From Achromobacter spanius (GTDB lineage Bacteria; Pseudomonadota; Gammaproteobacteria; Burkholderiales; Burkholderiaceae_B): a stretch of DNA of 64,000 bases. Shown here piece by piece: positions 34,689 to 43,358 of this stretch. Both the position numbers and the translations under genes were made by a program. The DNA lies in the NCBI RefSeq assembly GCF_029637605.1, contig NZ_CP121261.1, positions 4,960,001 to 5,024,000 of the forward strand, written 5' to 3'. The first letter of the stretch is position 1. Every line of letters begins with the position of its first letter. A model generated the notes under the pieces. The model was given only the letters and a program-made list of their open reading frames with translations. It was not told the DNA's origin and made no database searches.

Positions 34689-35684
34689 ATGTCCAAATTC
34701 TGTTTTTCGCGGTTTGTCGCCGCGGCGCTCATCGCCATTTCCGGCGCGGCGTTGGTTACGGCATCGTTTGATGCCGAGGCCCGTCGCGCGGGTGGTGGTG
34801 GCAGCTTCGGCCGTCAATCCTCCAATGTGACCCAGCAGCGCCAGGCCACCACGCCGCCGGCCGCCGCCAATAACACGGCCGGCGCTACCGCGGCCCCGGC
34901 CGCCGCTGGCGCGGCGACGGCAGGTGCCGCGGGCGCCGCCGCCAAGAGCGGCGCGTCGCGCTGGCTTGGCCCCATCGCCGGCATCGCCGCTGGCCTGGGT
35001 ATCGCCGCGCTGCTGTCCAGCATGGGCCTGTCGGGCGCGTTCGCCGAATTCCTGGGCTCCGCGCTGCTGATCGCCGCTGTCGTGTTCGCCGTCATGTTCA
35101 TCATCCGCCGCCTGCGTGGCGCCGGTCCGCGTACGGCAACGCAAGGCGCGTTCAATGGCGCCAACAACACACCGGGCCAGCAACAGCAGCCCATGTGGCG
35201 TGAAGCCTTGAAGCCGACCGCCGCCGCTCCGGCTGCCGCGGCCGCGCCCGTGGCGCCGCCGGCCGTGCTGCCCAAGGCGGGTGAGGACAACAACTGGTTC
35301 GTGCCGGGCGACTTCGACACGCCCGCCTTCCTGAAACAGGCCAAGGAGCAGTTCGTCCGCATCCAGGCCGTTTGGGACAGCGGCAGCACCGACGGTTTGC
35401 GCGACTTCCTTACCGACGACCTGATCACCGAGCTCAAGCCGCAACTGGCCGAGCGCGGCGCGGCGCCCAACAAGACCGAAGTGGTCCTGCTGAACGCTGA
35501 AATGCTGGGTATCGAGACCGTGTCCGACGGCCACCTGGCCAGCGTGCGTTTCTCCGGCATGCTGCGCGAGGCCCCGGGCACCGAGGCCTTCCGCTTCGAA
35601 GAGGTCTGGAACCTGTTCAAGCCCGCCAATGGCGGCTGGCTGTTGGCCGGCATCCAGCAGATCCCCGTGGATCTGGCCAGCTAA
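34689..35684 (+). CDS. Tim44-like domain protein, membrane-associated
   Basis: Protein of 331 residues. A signal-anchor or signal peptide occupies residues 1-27 (AALIAISGAALVTASFDAEA) and is followed by an Arg/Gly patch and a long Ala/Pro/Thr-rich linker. A Gly/Ala-rich hydrophobic segment lies at about 95-140 and ends with IIRRLRG. The C-terminal 140 residues (FLKQAKEQFVRIQAVWDSG onward) form a Tim44-like domain, the fold of the mitochondrial import motor subunit and ribosomal MRPL45. Bacterial members are of unknown function. The ATG at 34689 has a GGGAG site. Two hairpins, the second a clear terminator, follow. Confidence 0.85.
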   Translation: MSKFCFSRFVAAALIAISGAALVTASFDAEARRAGGGGSFGRQSSNVTQQRQATTPPAAANNTAGATAAPAAAGAATAGAAGAAAKSGASRWLGPIAGIAAGLGIAALLSSMGLSGAFAEFLGSALLIAAVVFAVMFIIRRLRGAGPRTATQGAFNGANNTPGQQQQPMWREALKPTAAAPAAAAAPVAPPAVLPKAGEDNNWFVPGDFDTPAFLKQAKEQFVRIQAVWDSGSTDGLRDFLTDDLITELKPQLAERGAAPNKTEVVLLNAEMLGIETVSDGHLASVRFSGMLREAPGTEAFRFEEVWNLFKPANGGWLLAGIQQIPVDLAS

Positions 35685-35722
35685 ACGCTGTTTGATCGGG
35701 GTTGACCCTGTCCTTTGCTGAA

Positions 35723-35771
35723 GGATGCCACCCGGCATCCAATAGAACCGGCCCTAGATGGGCCGGTTTTT
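35723..35771 (+). terminator. tandem hairpins, the second an intrinsic terminator
   Basis: First hairpin: GGATGCC, loop ACCC, GGCATCC (35723-35740). Second: AACCGGCCC, loop TAGAT, GGGCCGGTT (35746-35768), followed by T's. The second is a standard intrinsic terminator on the plus strand, separating the ubiE/Tim44-like transcript from ubiJ-ubiB. Confidence 0.88.
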
Positions 35772-35872
35772 CCTTGTGCCGCTGCGTGAAACGCGCCCGC
35801 ATCTAACCCGTTACACTCCCGATTTACCCACTAATTTCGGCAACCCCGGCAACCGGGCCGTTGCAGACCGTC

Positions 35873-36520
35873 ATGCTGCCTTTTTCGTTCCTGCCCACCC
35901 CCTCGCGAATGGCTGTCAGCGCGCTTAACGCCTTGTTGCGGCGCGAGGACTGGGCGCGCGAGCGTCTGGCGAAGCACGCGGGCAAGACCGTGCGGTTCGC
36001 GTTGGGCGGATTCACCTTGGCCCTGACGATCGACAGCGAAGGCCTGGCCGCGCAAGCCGACCCGGCCGTGGTGCCCGACGTGACCTTGACGGTTGCCCCT
36101 GAAAAACTGCCCCTGCCTCGTCTCGGGGGCCTGGGCGCCGATCGCGAAGCCCCTGATTTCGCCGAAGCCACGCACATCTCGGGCGATGCCGCCCTGGCGC
36201 AGGTGGTGGCCGACCTGTCCAAGCAGTTACGCTGGGATCCCGAAGACGCGCTGGCCCGAGTGGTGGGCGATATCGCCGCCCTGCGCATCGTGGGCGGTGC
36301 ACGCGCGGCAGCCGACGGCGCGCGCACGGCCAGCAAGCGGCTGGCCGAAAACGTGTCTGAATACCTGGCCGAAGAAAGCGGCGTGCTGGTGGGCCGCCCC
36401 GTGCTGGAGCAATGGCGCCTGGATCTGGCCGAACTGAACACGCGCGCCGATGCGCTGGCGCGTTCGACCGGCGCGCTGCAAACCCGTCTGGCGTCCGCCA
36501 GCGCAAAGCGGGGTGCCTGA
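35873..36520 (+). CDS. ubiJ: ubiquinone biosynthesis accessory factor UbiJ (SCP2 domain)
   Basis: Protein of 215 residues. The N-terminal 105 residues form an SCP2 sterol-carrier-like lipid-binding domain (GKTVRFALGGFTLALTID, then DVTLTVAPEKL, then ISGDAALAQVVADL). The C-terminal part is helical and probably coiled coil (LDLAELNTRADALARS). UbiJ is thought to bind the isoprenoid intermediate in the soluble Ubi complex with UbiK and the hydroxylases. The ATG at 35873 is preferred over TTG at 35861. It is four bases from ubiB, the typical ubiJ-ubiB arrangement. Confidence 0.9.
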   Translation: MLPFSFLPTPSRMAVSALNALLRREDWARERLAKHAGKTVRFALGGFTLALTIDSEGLAAQADPAVVPDVTLTVAPEKLPLPRLGGLGADREAPDFAEATHISGDAALAQVVADLSKQLRWDPEDALARVVGDIAALRIVGGARAAADGARTASKRLAENVSEYLAEESGVLVGRPVLEQWRLDLAELNTRADALARSTGALQTRLASASAKRGA

Positions 36521-36523
36521 TCC

Positions 36524-38077
36524 ATGTTTCCCCTGCTGCGCCTGCTTCGCATCATCCTCGTATCGCTGCGCTATGGCCTGGACGAGCTCGTCCTGTCCAG
36601 CCTGAACCACCCGCTGGCCACCTGCCTGCTGCGCGTCATCCGTCTGGGCACGCGCCCGCGCCAGCCGCGCGGGCTGCGCCTGCGCCTGGCGCTGGAGTCG
36701 CTGGGCCCCATCTTCGTGAAGTTCGGCCAGGTGCTGTCCACCCGCCGCGACCTGATCCCCGCCGATATCGCCAACGAACTCGCCTTGCTGCAGGACCGCG
36801 TGCCCCCGTTCCCGTCGGCACAGGCCGCGGCCTGCATCGAGGCCGCGCTGGGCGCGCCGCCCGACAAGCTGTTCGCGCAGTTCGACGTGGACCCGGTGGC
36901 GTCGGCATCCATCGCCCAGGTGCACTTCGCCGTGCTGCACGACGGCCGCGAGGTTGCTGTGAAAGTGCTGCGGCCCGGCATGCTGGGCATCATCGAAAAA
37001 GACCTGTCGCTGCTGAAGATCGTGGCGCGCATCATCGAGCGCCTGGGCGCCGACGGCCGCCGCCTGAAGCCGCGCGAAGTCGTGGCCGAATTCGACAAAT
37101 ACCTGCACGACGAACTGGACCTGGTGCGCGAAGCTTCCAACTGCAGCCAGTTGCGTCGCAACTTCGGCCCGGAATCCGGCCGGGGCGACATGCTGATCGT
37201 GCCCGAGGTGATCTGGGAATACACCGCATCCACCGTGTTCACGATGCAACGCATGTACGGCATGCCGGTGGGCCAGGTGCAACGCATGCGCGAAGCGGGC
37301 ATCGACATCCCGACGCTGGCGCGCACCGGGGTCGAGATCTTCTTCACCCAGGTGTTCACCGACGGCTTCTTCCACGCCGACATGCACCCGGGCAACATCT
37401 ATGTGTCCGACCGCCCCGAGACGCTCGGCAGCTACATCGCCCTGGACTTCGGCATCGTGGGCTCGCTGTCCGAGTTCGACAAAAACTATCTGGCGCAGAA
37501 TTTCCTGGCCTTCTTCCATCGCGATTACCGGCGTGTGGCGCAGCTGCACATCGAATCGGGCTGGGTGCCCGCCGACACGCGCGAAGAGGAGCTGGAGGGC
37601 GCCGTGCGCGCCGTCTGCGAACCGTACTTTGACCGGCCGCTGTCCGAGATCTCGCTGGGGCAGGTTCTGCTCCGCCTGTTCCAGACGTCGCGCCGGTTCA
37701 ATGTGGAGATCCAGCCGCAACTGGTCTTGCTGCAAAAGACCTTGCTGAACGTCGAGGGATTGGGCCGTCAGCTCGACCCCGATCTGGATCTCTGGAAGAC
37801 GGCCAAGCCCTATCTGGAACGCTGGATGCGCCAGCGTGTCGGATTCAAGGGCTTGCGTCAAAGCCTGGAAAAGGAAGCCGCGCAGTGGTCGCAAATGCTG
37901 CCCGCTTTGCCCAGGCTGGTCCATGACCACCTGAGCCGTCCGAACGTCTCGCCGGCGCTGCTGGCCGAGATGATTCACTTGCGGCGCGCCCAGGAACAGA
38001 ACAACCGGCTGGTTGCAGCGCTGGTTGGGGTAGTGGCTCTTGCGATCGGGGTCGCAATATGGGCCTTGACCCGGTAG
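36524..38077 (+). CDS. ubiB: ubiquinone biosynthesis ATPase/kinase-like protein UbiB
   Basis: Atypical kinase-fold (ABC1/ADCK) protein of 517 residues needed for ubiquinone synthesis. The family-specific KxGQ motif is in [16 protein letters not shown] near residue 66; the nucleotide Lys is in [11 protein letters not shown] near residue 148 and the catalytic segment is [11 protein letters not shown] near residue 285. The metal-binding DFG is in LDFGIVG near residue 308. The C-terminus has a membrane helix ([20 protein letters not shown]), typical of UbiB. Length matches the family (about 520-550). Confidence 0.96.
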   Translation: MFPLLRLLRIILVSLRYGLDELVLSSLNHPLATCLLRVIRLGTRPRQPRGLRLRLALESLGPIFVKFGQVLSTRRDLIPADIANELALLQDRVPPFPSAQAAACIEAALGAPPDKLFAQFDVDPVASASIAQVHFAVLHDGREVAVKVLRPGMLGIIEKDLSLLKIVARIIERLGADGRRLKPREVVAEFDKYLHDELDLVREASNCSQLRRNFGPESGRGDMLIVPEVIWEYTASTVFTMQRMYGMPVGQVQRMREAGIDIPTLARTGVEIFFTQVFTDGFFHADMHPGNIYVSDRPETLGSYIALDFGIVGSLSEFDKNYLAQNFLAFFHRDYRRVAQLHIESGWVPADTREEELEGAVRAVCEPYFDRPLSEISLGQVLLRLFQTSRRFNVEIQPQLVLLQKTLLNVEGLGRQLDPDLDLWKTAKPYLERWMRQRVGFKGLRQSLEKEAAQWSQMLPALPRLVHDHLSRPNVSPALLAEMIHLRRAQEQNNRLVAALVGVVALAIGVAIWALTR

Positions 38078-38101
38078 GCGGCGCGATGATCTAGACGAAC
38101 G

Positions 38102-38134
38102 CTGTCATGTTTCATTCATGAAACGGTCATCATA
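38102..38134 (+). promoter_or_regulatory. Pho-box-like triple 11-bp repeat
   Basis: Three consecutive 11-mers, CTGTCATGTTT, CATTCATGAAA and CGGTCATCATA, place TCAT in the same position of each unit, the layout of a PhoB box (consensus unit CTGTCATAAAT). The first and third units match CTGTCAT at 7 and 5 of 7 positions. The site ends 123 bases before the start of the diiron ferritin-like gene. phoB and phoR are encoded 5 kb away. Confidence 0.6.
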
Positions 38135-38257
38135 GCTTCGCGGGAAACGGCGAAAAATAGCGCTGCAGTGGATGAATGCAGCGTCACGCCAACAAGACGC
38201 GCGCGCCATTCATTAATTTCTATCGCCCCACAAGCGGGACGAATACAAGGGCAGACC

Positions 38258-39136
38258 ATGCTTTATCCTGAACTCTTCAAGACCATGGAAGCGGTGCGCT
38301 GGAACATGGCTCACGACATCCCCTGGGGGGATTTCGATCGCAGCAAGCTTTCTGACGAGCAGGCGCAAACCATCAAGATGAACGCCATCACCGAATGGGC
38401 GGCGCTGCCGGCCACCGAGATGTTCCTGCGCGACAACCGCGGCGACAGCGACTTCTGCGCATTCATGTCGGTGTGGTTCTTCGAAGAACAGAAGCACTCG
38501 CTGGTGCTGATCGAATACCTGCGCCGCTTCCGTCCGGACCTAGTTCCCACCGAAGAAGAACTGCACAACGTGCGCTTCGAATTCGACGTGGCGCCGGAAC
38601 TTGAAACGCTGATGCTGCATTTCTGCGGCGAAATCCGCCTGAACCACTGGTATCGCCGTGCCGCCGAATGGCACACGGAGCCGGTCATCAAGGCCATCTA
38701 CAAGACCGTGGCGCAAGACGAAGCCCGCCATGCCGGCGCGTATCTGCAATACATGCGCCGCGCGCTGCATGACCGTGGTCAGGACACCAGCGAGCAGGCT
38801 CGGCTGGCGTTCTCGAAGATCGGCGTGCTGATGGCCTCGGCCGGCCGGACCCAGCAGGCGCTGCATCCGACCAACCTGCACGTGAACAAAGACCTGTTCC
38901 CGAATGACACCGTGCAATCGCGCCTGCCCGAGCCGGGCTGGCTGGAACACTGGCTGGACACGCAGATCCGCTTTGACGGCATCTGGGAACAAAAAGTCGC
39001 CAGCCGCATCCTGCACATTTTGTCCAAGCTGATGGATCGCAGCTTCGAAACGGTGAAGGACCTGAACCGCTACCGCAAGGAAATGACGGCGCTGGTGGTG
39101 CCCAAGGAAAAGAAGATCATCCTCGGCGGCGCCTGA
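38258..39136 (+). CDS. ferritin-like diiron-carboxylate protein
   Basis: Helical protein of 292 residues with the four-helix-bundle diiron ligand set: Glu in ITEWAALPATEMF near residue 48, ExxH as EEQKH near residue 76, Glu in FCGEIRLNHWYRR near 127, and ExxH as DEARH near 154. Two ExxH motifs plus single glutamates are the pattern of acyl-ACP desaturases, R2-like oxidases and rubrerythrins; the length favours a desaturase or oxygenase over a storage ferritin. No transit or signal sequence is seen. The ATG at 38258 is preferred over a start at 38168, which would read through the leader. The reaction is unknown. Confidence 0.82.
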   Translation: MLYPELFKTMEAVRWNMAHDIPWGDFDRSKLSDEQAQTIKMNAITEWAALPATEMFLRDNRGDSDFCAFMSVWFFEEQKHSLVLIEYLRRFRPDLVPTEEELHNVRFEFDVAPELETLMLHFCGEIRLNHWYRRAAEWHTEPVIKAIYKTVAQDEARHAGAYLQYMRRALHDRGQDTSEQARLAFSKIGVLMASAGRTQQALHPTNLHVNKDLFPNDTVQSRLPEPGWLEHWLDTQIRFDGIWEQKVASRILHILSKLMDRSFETVKDLNRYRKEMTALVVPKEKKIILGGA

Positions 39137-39300
39137 TATTACGGGGCGACCGGCGGCGGGCGACGGGCGGCTCTGGGCTGCCTGTCGCGTTGCCGGGAAT
39201 GACCGCGCGGAGCGCTGGCTGGGATGCTGTCGGGAAAGCTGCCCGTAAAGCTCGCCGGAAAGCTCCCGGGAATGCTGCTTCTTGGCGGCGGATGCGCGGA

Positions 39301-39306
39301 TATAAT
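39301..39306 (+). promoter_or_regulatory. TATAAT -10 element directly before rfaE2
   Basis: A perfect TATAAT ends seven bases before the rfaE2 ATG at 39313. Transcription from it would start at or next to the ATG, giving a leaderless or nearly leaderless mRNA. No good -35 hexamer lies at 16-18 bases (TTGGCG at 39282-39287 is 13 bases away). Confidence 0.45.
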
Positions 39307-39312
39307 CGCCGC

Positions 39313-39801
39313 ATGTCCGCCGCCCGTTTTGAATCCAAAGTCCTGTCCCGCGACGAATGCGTCGCCGCCGTCGCTTCTGGCCGCCTGCCGCGGCCGCTGG
39401 TATTCACCAACGGCGTCTTCGACATCCTGCATCGCGGCCACGCCACGTATCTGGACCAGGCCGCCCAGTTGGGCGCGACGCTGGTGGTGGCGGTGAACAC
39501 CGATGAGTCGGTCCGCCGCCTGGGCAAGGGCGCCGAACGTCCGTTAAACCGCATGGAAGACCGCGCCGCATTGTTGGCCGCGCTGGGCTGCGTGACCGTG
39601 GTCACGTCATTTAGCGAAGACACGCCCGAGGCCCTGATCGGCGAGATCAAGCCCGACCTGATCGTCAAGGGCGGCGACTACGACATGGAAACGTTGCCGG
39701 AAACGGCGCTGGTAAAAAGCTGGGGCGGCCGCGCGGTGGCGATCCCGTTCGAATTCGAACGGTCCACGACGGCGCTGGTGAAGAAGATCCAGGGCGGCTG
39801 A
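39313..39801 (+). CDS. rfaE2: D-glycero-beta-D-manno-heptose 1-phosphate adenylyltransferase
   Basis: Nucleotidyltransferase of 162 residues that makes ADP-heptose for lipopolysaccharide inner core. It equals the C-terminal half of E. coli HldE. The signature TNGVFDILHRGHATYL near residue 32 contains the HxGH nucleotide-binding motif; VAVNTDESVRRLGKG and LIVKGGDYDMETLPE follow. A separate kinase half must be encoded elsewhere, as is usual in Bordetella and Achromobacter. The ATG at 39313 is preferred over a start at 39190. It is convergent with the tolC-like gene across a repeat-filled region. Confidence 0.93.
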   Translation: MSAARFESKVLSRDECVAAVASGRLPRPLVFTNGVFDILHRGHATYLDQAAQLGATLVVAVNTDESVRRLGKGAERPLNRMEDRAALLAALGCVTVVTSFSEDTPEALIGEIKPDLIVKGGDYDMETLPETALVKSWGGRAVAIPFEFERSTTALVKKIQGG

Positions 39802-39842
39802 ATACAACGCGGCCCGATTGCGGCGTTTTTTGGCTAGGAAGA

Positions 39843-40225
39843 TCATGGGTTACGCGCGAAGAGCAGCAGCATTCTTGCCTCCGCCTTTACGCGCTTCACC
39901 CATCCTACCGAAACGAAAAATTGCCCATCGCAAGCACCCCATCGGCCGGTAGGATGGGTGCAGCGCGGCACCCCCTGCCCGCGAAAACTGGTGCCTGTCG
40001 CGCGTAACCCATCAGCAACGTCCGCGCGATGGGTTGCGCGCGATCTTCGGTCGGGTTCTTGCGACGGGTATCGCGCGCTTCACCCATCCTACGAGCGAGG
40101 CATCCCATCCCACGAATGGGGCATCCCATCCCACGAATGGGGCATCCCGTCCTTGATGCGTAGGATGGGTGAAGCGCGGCACGTCCGTCATGAACAACCA
40201 AGCGCCCATCGCGCGCAACCCATCA
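39843..40225. repeat. array of four 66-bp elements in alternating orientation
   Basis: This 428-base gene-free stretch (39802-40229) is filled by four copies of the element also found at 24671-24849: 39843-39908 (minus), 39949-40014 (plus), 40027-40092 (minus) and 40160-40225 (plus). All are 66 bases. Each has a GTAGGATGGGTG end of about 20 conserved bases, a 15-base AACCCAT(C/G)A end and a variable middle. Gaps are 40, 12 and 67 bases; the last gap holds a 21-bp tandem repeat. The array lies between the convergent rfaE2 and tolC-like genes, and the last copy stops four bases before the tolC-like stop codon. Confidence 0.87.
40101..40152. repeat. 21-bp tandem repeat inside the element array
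   Basis: CATCCCATCCCACGAATGGG plus one G is repeated exactly twice (40101-40121 and 40122-40142) and a third, partial copy starts CATCCCGTCC. Each unit contains CCCA(C)GAATGGG, itself a partial inverted repeat. It sits between the third and fourth 66-bp elements. Confidence 0.8.
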
Positions 40226-40229
40226 CCCT

Positions 40230-41561
40230 TTACCGCGGTTCCCTCAACAACCGATTAATAGCTTCCAGATCCGTCTCGGCCAAAATCCCGCTCGTTGCCT
40301 TCAACCTTAATCCCGACAACACCGTGCTATACCTCGCCAGCGCCAAGTCCCGTTGCGTGGCATAAAGCTGCTGCTGCGCGTTCAACACATCCAGGTTGAT
40401 GCGCACGCCCACTTCGTATCCCGTGCGGTTGGCTTCCACCGCGGCCCGGCTGGACTTCTCGCCGGCTTCCAGGGCTTGAATGCGTGCCAGCCCACTCGTG
40501 ACGCCGGTGTAATACTGCCGCGCGGCCTGGATCGCCTGGCGGCGCGCGGTTTCGAAATCGTGGCGGGCCTTCTGTTCCAACTGCACCTTTTCGGTCACTT
40601 GCGACGACACGCCGCCACCTGAATACAGCGGAATGGACAGCACCACGCCGACCGTGTTGTCGATCGGCTTGCCCGGCGCGGCATTGCGCATGACCGCGTC
40701 GCTGGCGCTGCCGCTGGTGGCGCGCAGGTTCAGCGTGGGATAGTGGCCGCTCTTGGCGATCTGGATCTCTCGCCCCGCGATGCGGGTCAGCAACTGCGCG
40801 CGCAGCACTTCCAGGCTGGATGACTCGGCTTGCGTGCTCCAGTCATTCACGCGGGCGGGTTGGGGCGCCGGCAATTGCACGCCGTAGGGCAGTTCCGCCA
40901 GCGCGCCAGGCGGCGACCCGATGATCTTGGCGAGCTCGTCGCGGCGCACGTCCAGGTCGTTCTGCAGACGCAGTTCCTGCGCCACCACCAGGTCGTAGCG
41001 CGCCTGCGCTTCATACGTGTCGGTGACCGTGGAATTGCCCAGCTCGAAATTGCGCTTCGCCGATTCCAATTGCCCGGCCACGGCGGCCTTCTCGGCCTCG
41101 GTGGCGGTCAGCGCGTCTTGCGCATAAAGCACATTGAAATACGCATCGGCCACACGCAGCAGCAAGTCTTGATAGGCCTGCTGCAGTTGCACCTCGACAT
41201 CGGCAACGATCAGCTTGGATTGTTCGTAGTTCTGCCAGCGGCCCCAATCAAACAGAGGCTGGGTCAACGCCAGGTCCCAGACGCCGCGCCCGCCGCTATA
41301 CGACACGCCCAGGCCGCGCGTACTGCGCGTTTCCTGGTAGGCGCCACCGGCTTCCGCCGTGATCAGTGGTAGCAGCAGCGAACGGGCTTGGGGTTCTTTT
41401 TCCAGCCCGGCGCGATAGTTGGCGCGGGCGGCGGCGTAGGAGGGGTCATTGCCCAGCGCGGCTTGCCAGACCTGGATCAGGTTCTGCGCGAACGCGGGCG
41501 ACGGCCCGACGCTTGCGGCGCAGGTAAATACCAGTAAAGCCGTAAGCAGTCGGACGCGCAT
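40230..41561 (-). CDS. TolC-family outer-membrane channel
   Basis: Outer-membrane efflux or secretion channel of 443 residues. The signal peptide is residues 1-25 (LLTALLVFTCAASVGPSPAFA). The mature protein shows two internally repeated halves of long helices (AALGNDPSYAAARANYRAG and QALEAGEKSSRAAVEANRTGYEVG), the TolC pattern. The final RTGYEVGVRINLDVLNAQ closely matches TolC/CyaE-type channels. The ATG at 41561 begins with the signal peptide. It follows the pcm-like gene on the same strand, a linkage I recall from Bordetella. Partner inner-membrane pumps are not in the window. Confidence 0.92.
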   Translation of the reverse strand: MRVRLLTALLVFTCAASVGPSPAFAQNLIQVWQAALGNDPSYAAARANYRAGLEKEPQARSLLLPLITAEAGGAYQETRSTRGLGVSYSGGRGVWDLALTQPLFDWGRWQNYEQSKLIVADVEVQLQQAYQDLLLRVADAYFNVLYAQDALTATEAEKAAVAGQLESAKRNFELGNSTVTDTYEAQARYDLVVAQELRLQNDLDVRRDELAKIIGSPPGALAELPYGVQLPAPQPARVNDWSTQAESSSLEVLRAQLLTRIAGREIQIAKSGHYPTLNLRATSGSASDAVMRNAAPGKPIDNTVGVVLSIPLYSGGGVSSQVTEKVQLEQKARHDFETARRQAIQAARQYYTGVTSGLARIQALEAGEKSSRAAVEANRTGYEVGVRINLDVLNAQQQLYATQRDLALARYSTVLSGLRLKATSGILAETDLEAINRLLREPR

Positions 41562-41640
41562 GATTTTCAACGATACGCCGGGCCGCCCCGTAATGCGCGG
41601 GCCCGGATGCGGGGCGGGCGCGGGGCGGCAGGAAGGAGGG

Positions 41641-42321
41641 TTAGAACTTGAACTGTGACACCGCAACGCCGCGCAGCGGCTTGATCACGGTCTCGAACAG
41701 GTTCACCGTTTCGAAGCTGGCGGCGGTGGTGCGGGTGATGCGACAGGCCGTCATGACGGGAGCCTGGCCCACGATCACGACCAGACGGCCCCCCACGCGC
41801 AATTGGTACTTGAGCGCGTCCGGCACGACCGGCACCGAACCCGTTACCAGGATGGCGTCGTATTCGGTGGAGCCCCAGCCGTTGCGGGCGTCGCCGGTTT
41901 CGACCTTGACGTTGGTGACGTTGTTCATTTGCAGGTTCTGCTGCGCGAACGTCACCAGGCGGCTGTCGATTTCAACCGAAGTCACCTGTTGGGCCAGATA
42001 GCCCAGCAGCGCGGCCTGGTAGCCGGAACCGGTGCCGATTTCCAGCACGCAGTCGGATTTGGTCAATTGCAGCTCTTGCGCCAGACGCGCTTCAACCTTG
42101 GGGGCGAGCATGGTCTGGTGGGTGTTGACCGCATTGATTTCAAGCGGCAGTTCCAGGTCGGAAAACGCCAGGGCGCGCAGGGCGGGCGGAACGAATTGTT
42201 CGCGGCGCACATCGAACAGCGCTTGCAGCACGTTGGCGTCCAGGACGTCCCACGGGCGGATCTGCTGTTCCACCATATTGAAGCGGGCTTGTTCTACGTC
42301 GGGCAGGGTCGAAGCGTTCAT
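41641..42321 (-). CDS. protein-L-isoaspartate O-methyltransferase-family protein
   Basis: SAM-dependent methyltransferase-fold protein of 226 residues. The segments ARFNMVEQQIRPWDV at the start and VLEIGTGSGYQAALLGYLA near residue 78 match the Pcm/PIMT family. PIMT repairs isoaspartyl residues in aged proteins. The first part MVEQQIRPW is typical of a Pcm subgroup encoded next to tolC in betaproteobacteria. Whether this subgroup still repairs proteins is unclear. It lies 80 bases upstream of the tolC-like gene. Confidence 0.85.
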   Translation of the reverse strand: MNASTLPDVEQARFNMVEQQIRPWDVLDANVLQALFDVRREQFVPPALRALAFSDLELPLEINAVNTHQTMLAPKVEARLAQELQLTKSDCVLEIGTGSGYQAALLGYLAQQVTSVEIDSRLVTFAQQNLQMNNVTNVKVETGDARNGWGSTEYDAILVTGSVPVVPDALKYQLRVGGRLVVIVGQAPVMTACRITRTTAASFETVNLFETVIKPLRGVAVSQFKF

Positions 42322-42446
42322 GACGGTCAGGAAAAAACAGAGGAATCAGGCGGTCATTGTACCGATTCGTAGCGGCCTGTGACGGCGCGCGCCCCAGACA
42401 CCTGTTTCAGGTCGGGCCGTGCCGCGAATCCGGCCATGGAAATGAA

Positions 42447-42470
42447 CGCGGCGCTTCGAAAAGCGCCGCG
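42447..42470 (-). terminator. strong hairpin after thiD
   Basis: CGCGGCGCTT, loop CGAA, AAGCGCCGCG is a perfect 10-bp stem with a four-base loop, 46-69 bases beyond the thiD stop and before the pcm-like gene. There is no T-run, so termination is likely but may need Rho or be incomplete. Confidence 0.5.
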
Positions 42471-42515
42471 AGGTTACTGGCAAAAAGCAGCCGTGATCGA
42501 CGTTGATCTACGCGC

Positions 42516-43358
42516 CTACCACCAGGCGTGAAAGTGATGCACCGGGCCGTGGCCCGACCCCACCGACAGGCGCTCGGCGTGGCGGATGGCTTCGGTCAGA
42601 TACGCCTTGGCGCGGCGAGCGGCCTCGGGTACGTCCCCAATTTGAGGCAGCAAGGCCGCCAGCGCCGCCGACAAGGTGCAGCCGGTGCCGTGGGTATTGG
42701 CCGTCTCAATGCGGTGGCCGGGCAGCTCGATCATGCGGTCGCCGTCGTGCAGCAGGTCGATGGTCTCGTTGCCAGGCAGATGCCCGCCCTTGACCAGCAC
42801 CCAGCGTTCGCCCGAATGCGCCAGCTTGTTGCGCAGGCGTTCGGCAACGCGCCGCATTTCCTTGACGGTTTCCACCGGCCGCTCTTCCAGCAGCACGCCA
42901 GCTTCCGGCAGGTTGGGCGTCAGCATCGTGCATTGCGGCAGCAGCGCCTCGCGCATGGCGCCCACGGCGTCGTTCTCCAGCAGCAGGTCGCCGCTTTTGG
43001 CCACCATGACCGGGTCCAGCACCACGTGCGCCGGGGTCCACTTGGCCAGCTTTTCGGCGACCACTTCAATCACCGGGCGCTGGCCCAGCATGCCGATCTT
43101 GACTGCGTCGATGCGCACGTCGGCGAACAGCGTGTCGATCTGCAAGCCCACAAACGCGGGCGGCACGGCGGAGATGCCGGTGACGCCCTGGGTGTTCTGG
43201 GCCGTCAGCGCGGCGATGATGGCGCAACCATAGGCGCCCAGCGCGCTCATCGCCTTGACGTCGGCCAGGATGCCGGCGCCGCCGGACGGGTCGACGCCGG
43301 CAATGCTCAGCGCGTTGGGAATGGGACGGGCGTTGCCGTCCTGTTGGCGCGAACTCAT
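42516..43358 (-). CDS. thiD: hydroxymethylpyrimidine/phosphomethylpyrimidine kinase
   Basis: Ribokinase-fold enzyme of 280 residues that phosphorylates the HMP pyrimidine of thiamine twice. The motifs [21 protein letters not shown] near residue 17 (shown to its core), [14 protein letters not shown] near residue 115 and [15 protein letters not shown] near residue 230 (anion hole and catalytic Asp region) are diagnostic. The ATG at 43358 overlaps the thiG stop (ATGA), so the longer frame to 43754 is a shadow. It forms a two-gene thiamine unit with thiG. Confidence 0.95.
   Translation of the reverse strand: MSSRQQDGNARPIPNALSIAGVDPSGGAGILADVKAMSALGAYGCAIIAALTAQNTQGVTGISAVPPAFVGLQIDTLFADVRIDAVKIGMLGQRPVIEVVAEKLAKWTPAHVVLDPVMVAKSGDLLLENDAVGAMREALLPQCTMLTPNLPEAGVLLEERPVETVKEMRRVAERLRNKLAHSGERWVLVKGGHLPGNETIDLLHDGDRMIELPGHRIETANTHGTGCTLSAALAALLPQIGDVPEAARRAKAYLTEAIRHAERLSVGSGHGPVHHFHAWW

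Noticed and set aside
36227..37978. Long antisense open frame opposite ubiJ and ubiB
   Set aside because: It has the same composition bias as other shadows and no homology-like motifs; both sense genes are clear.
39802..40229. CRISPR array
   Set aside because: The repeated units are inverted, 66 bases long with variable cores, and lack the short identical direct repeats and regular spacers of CRISPR; no cas genes are near.
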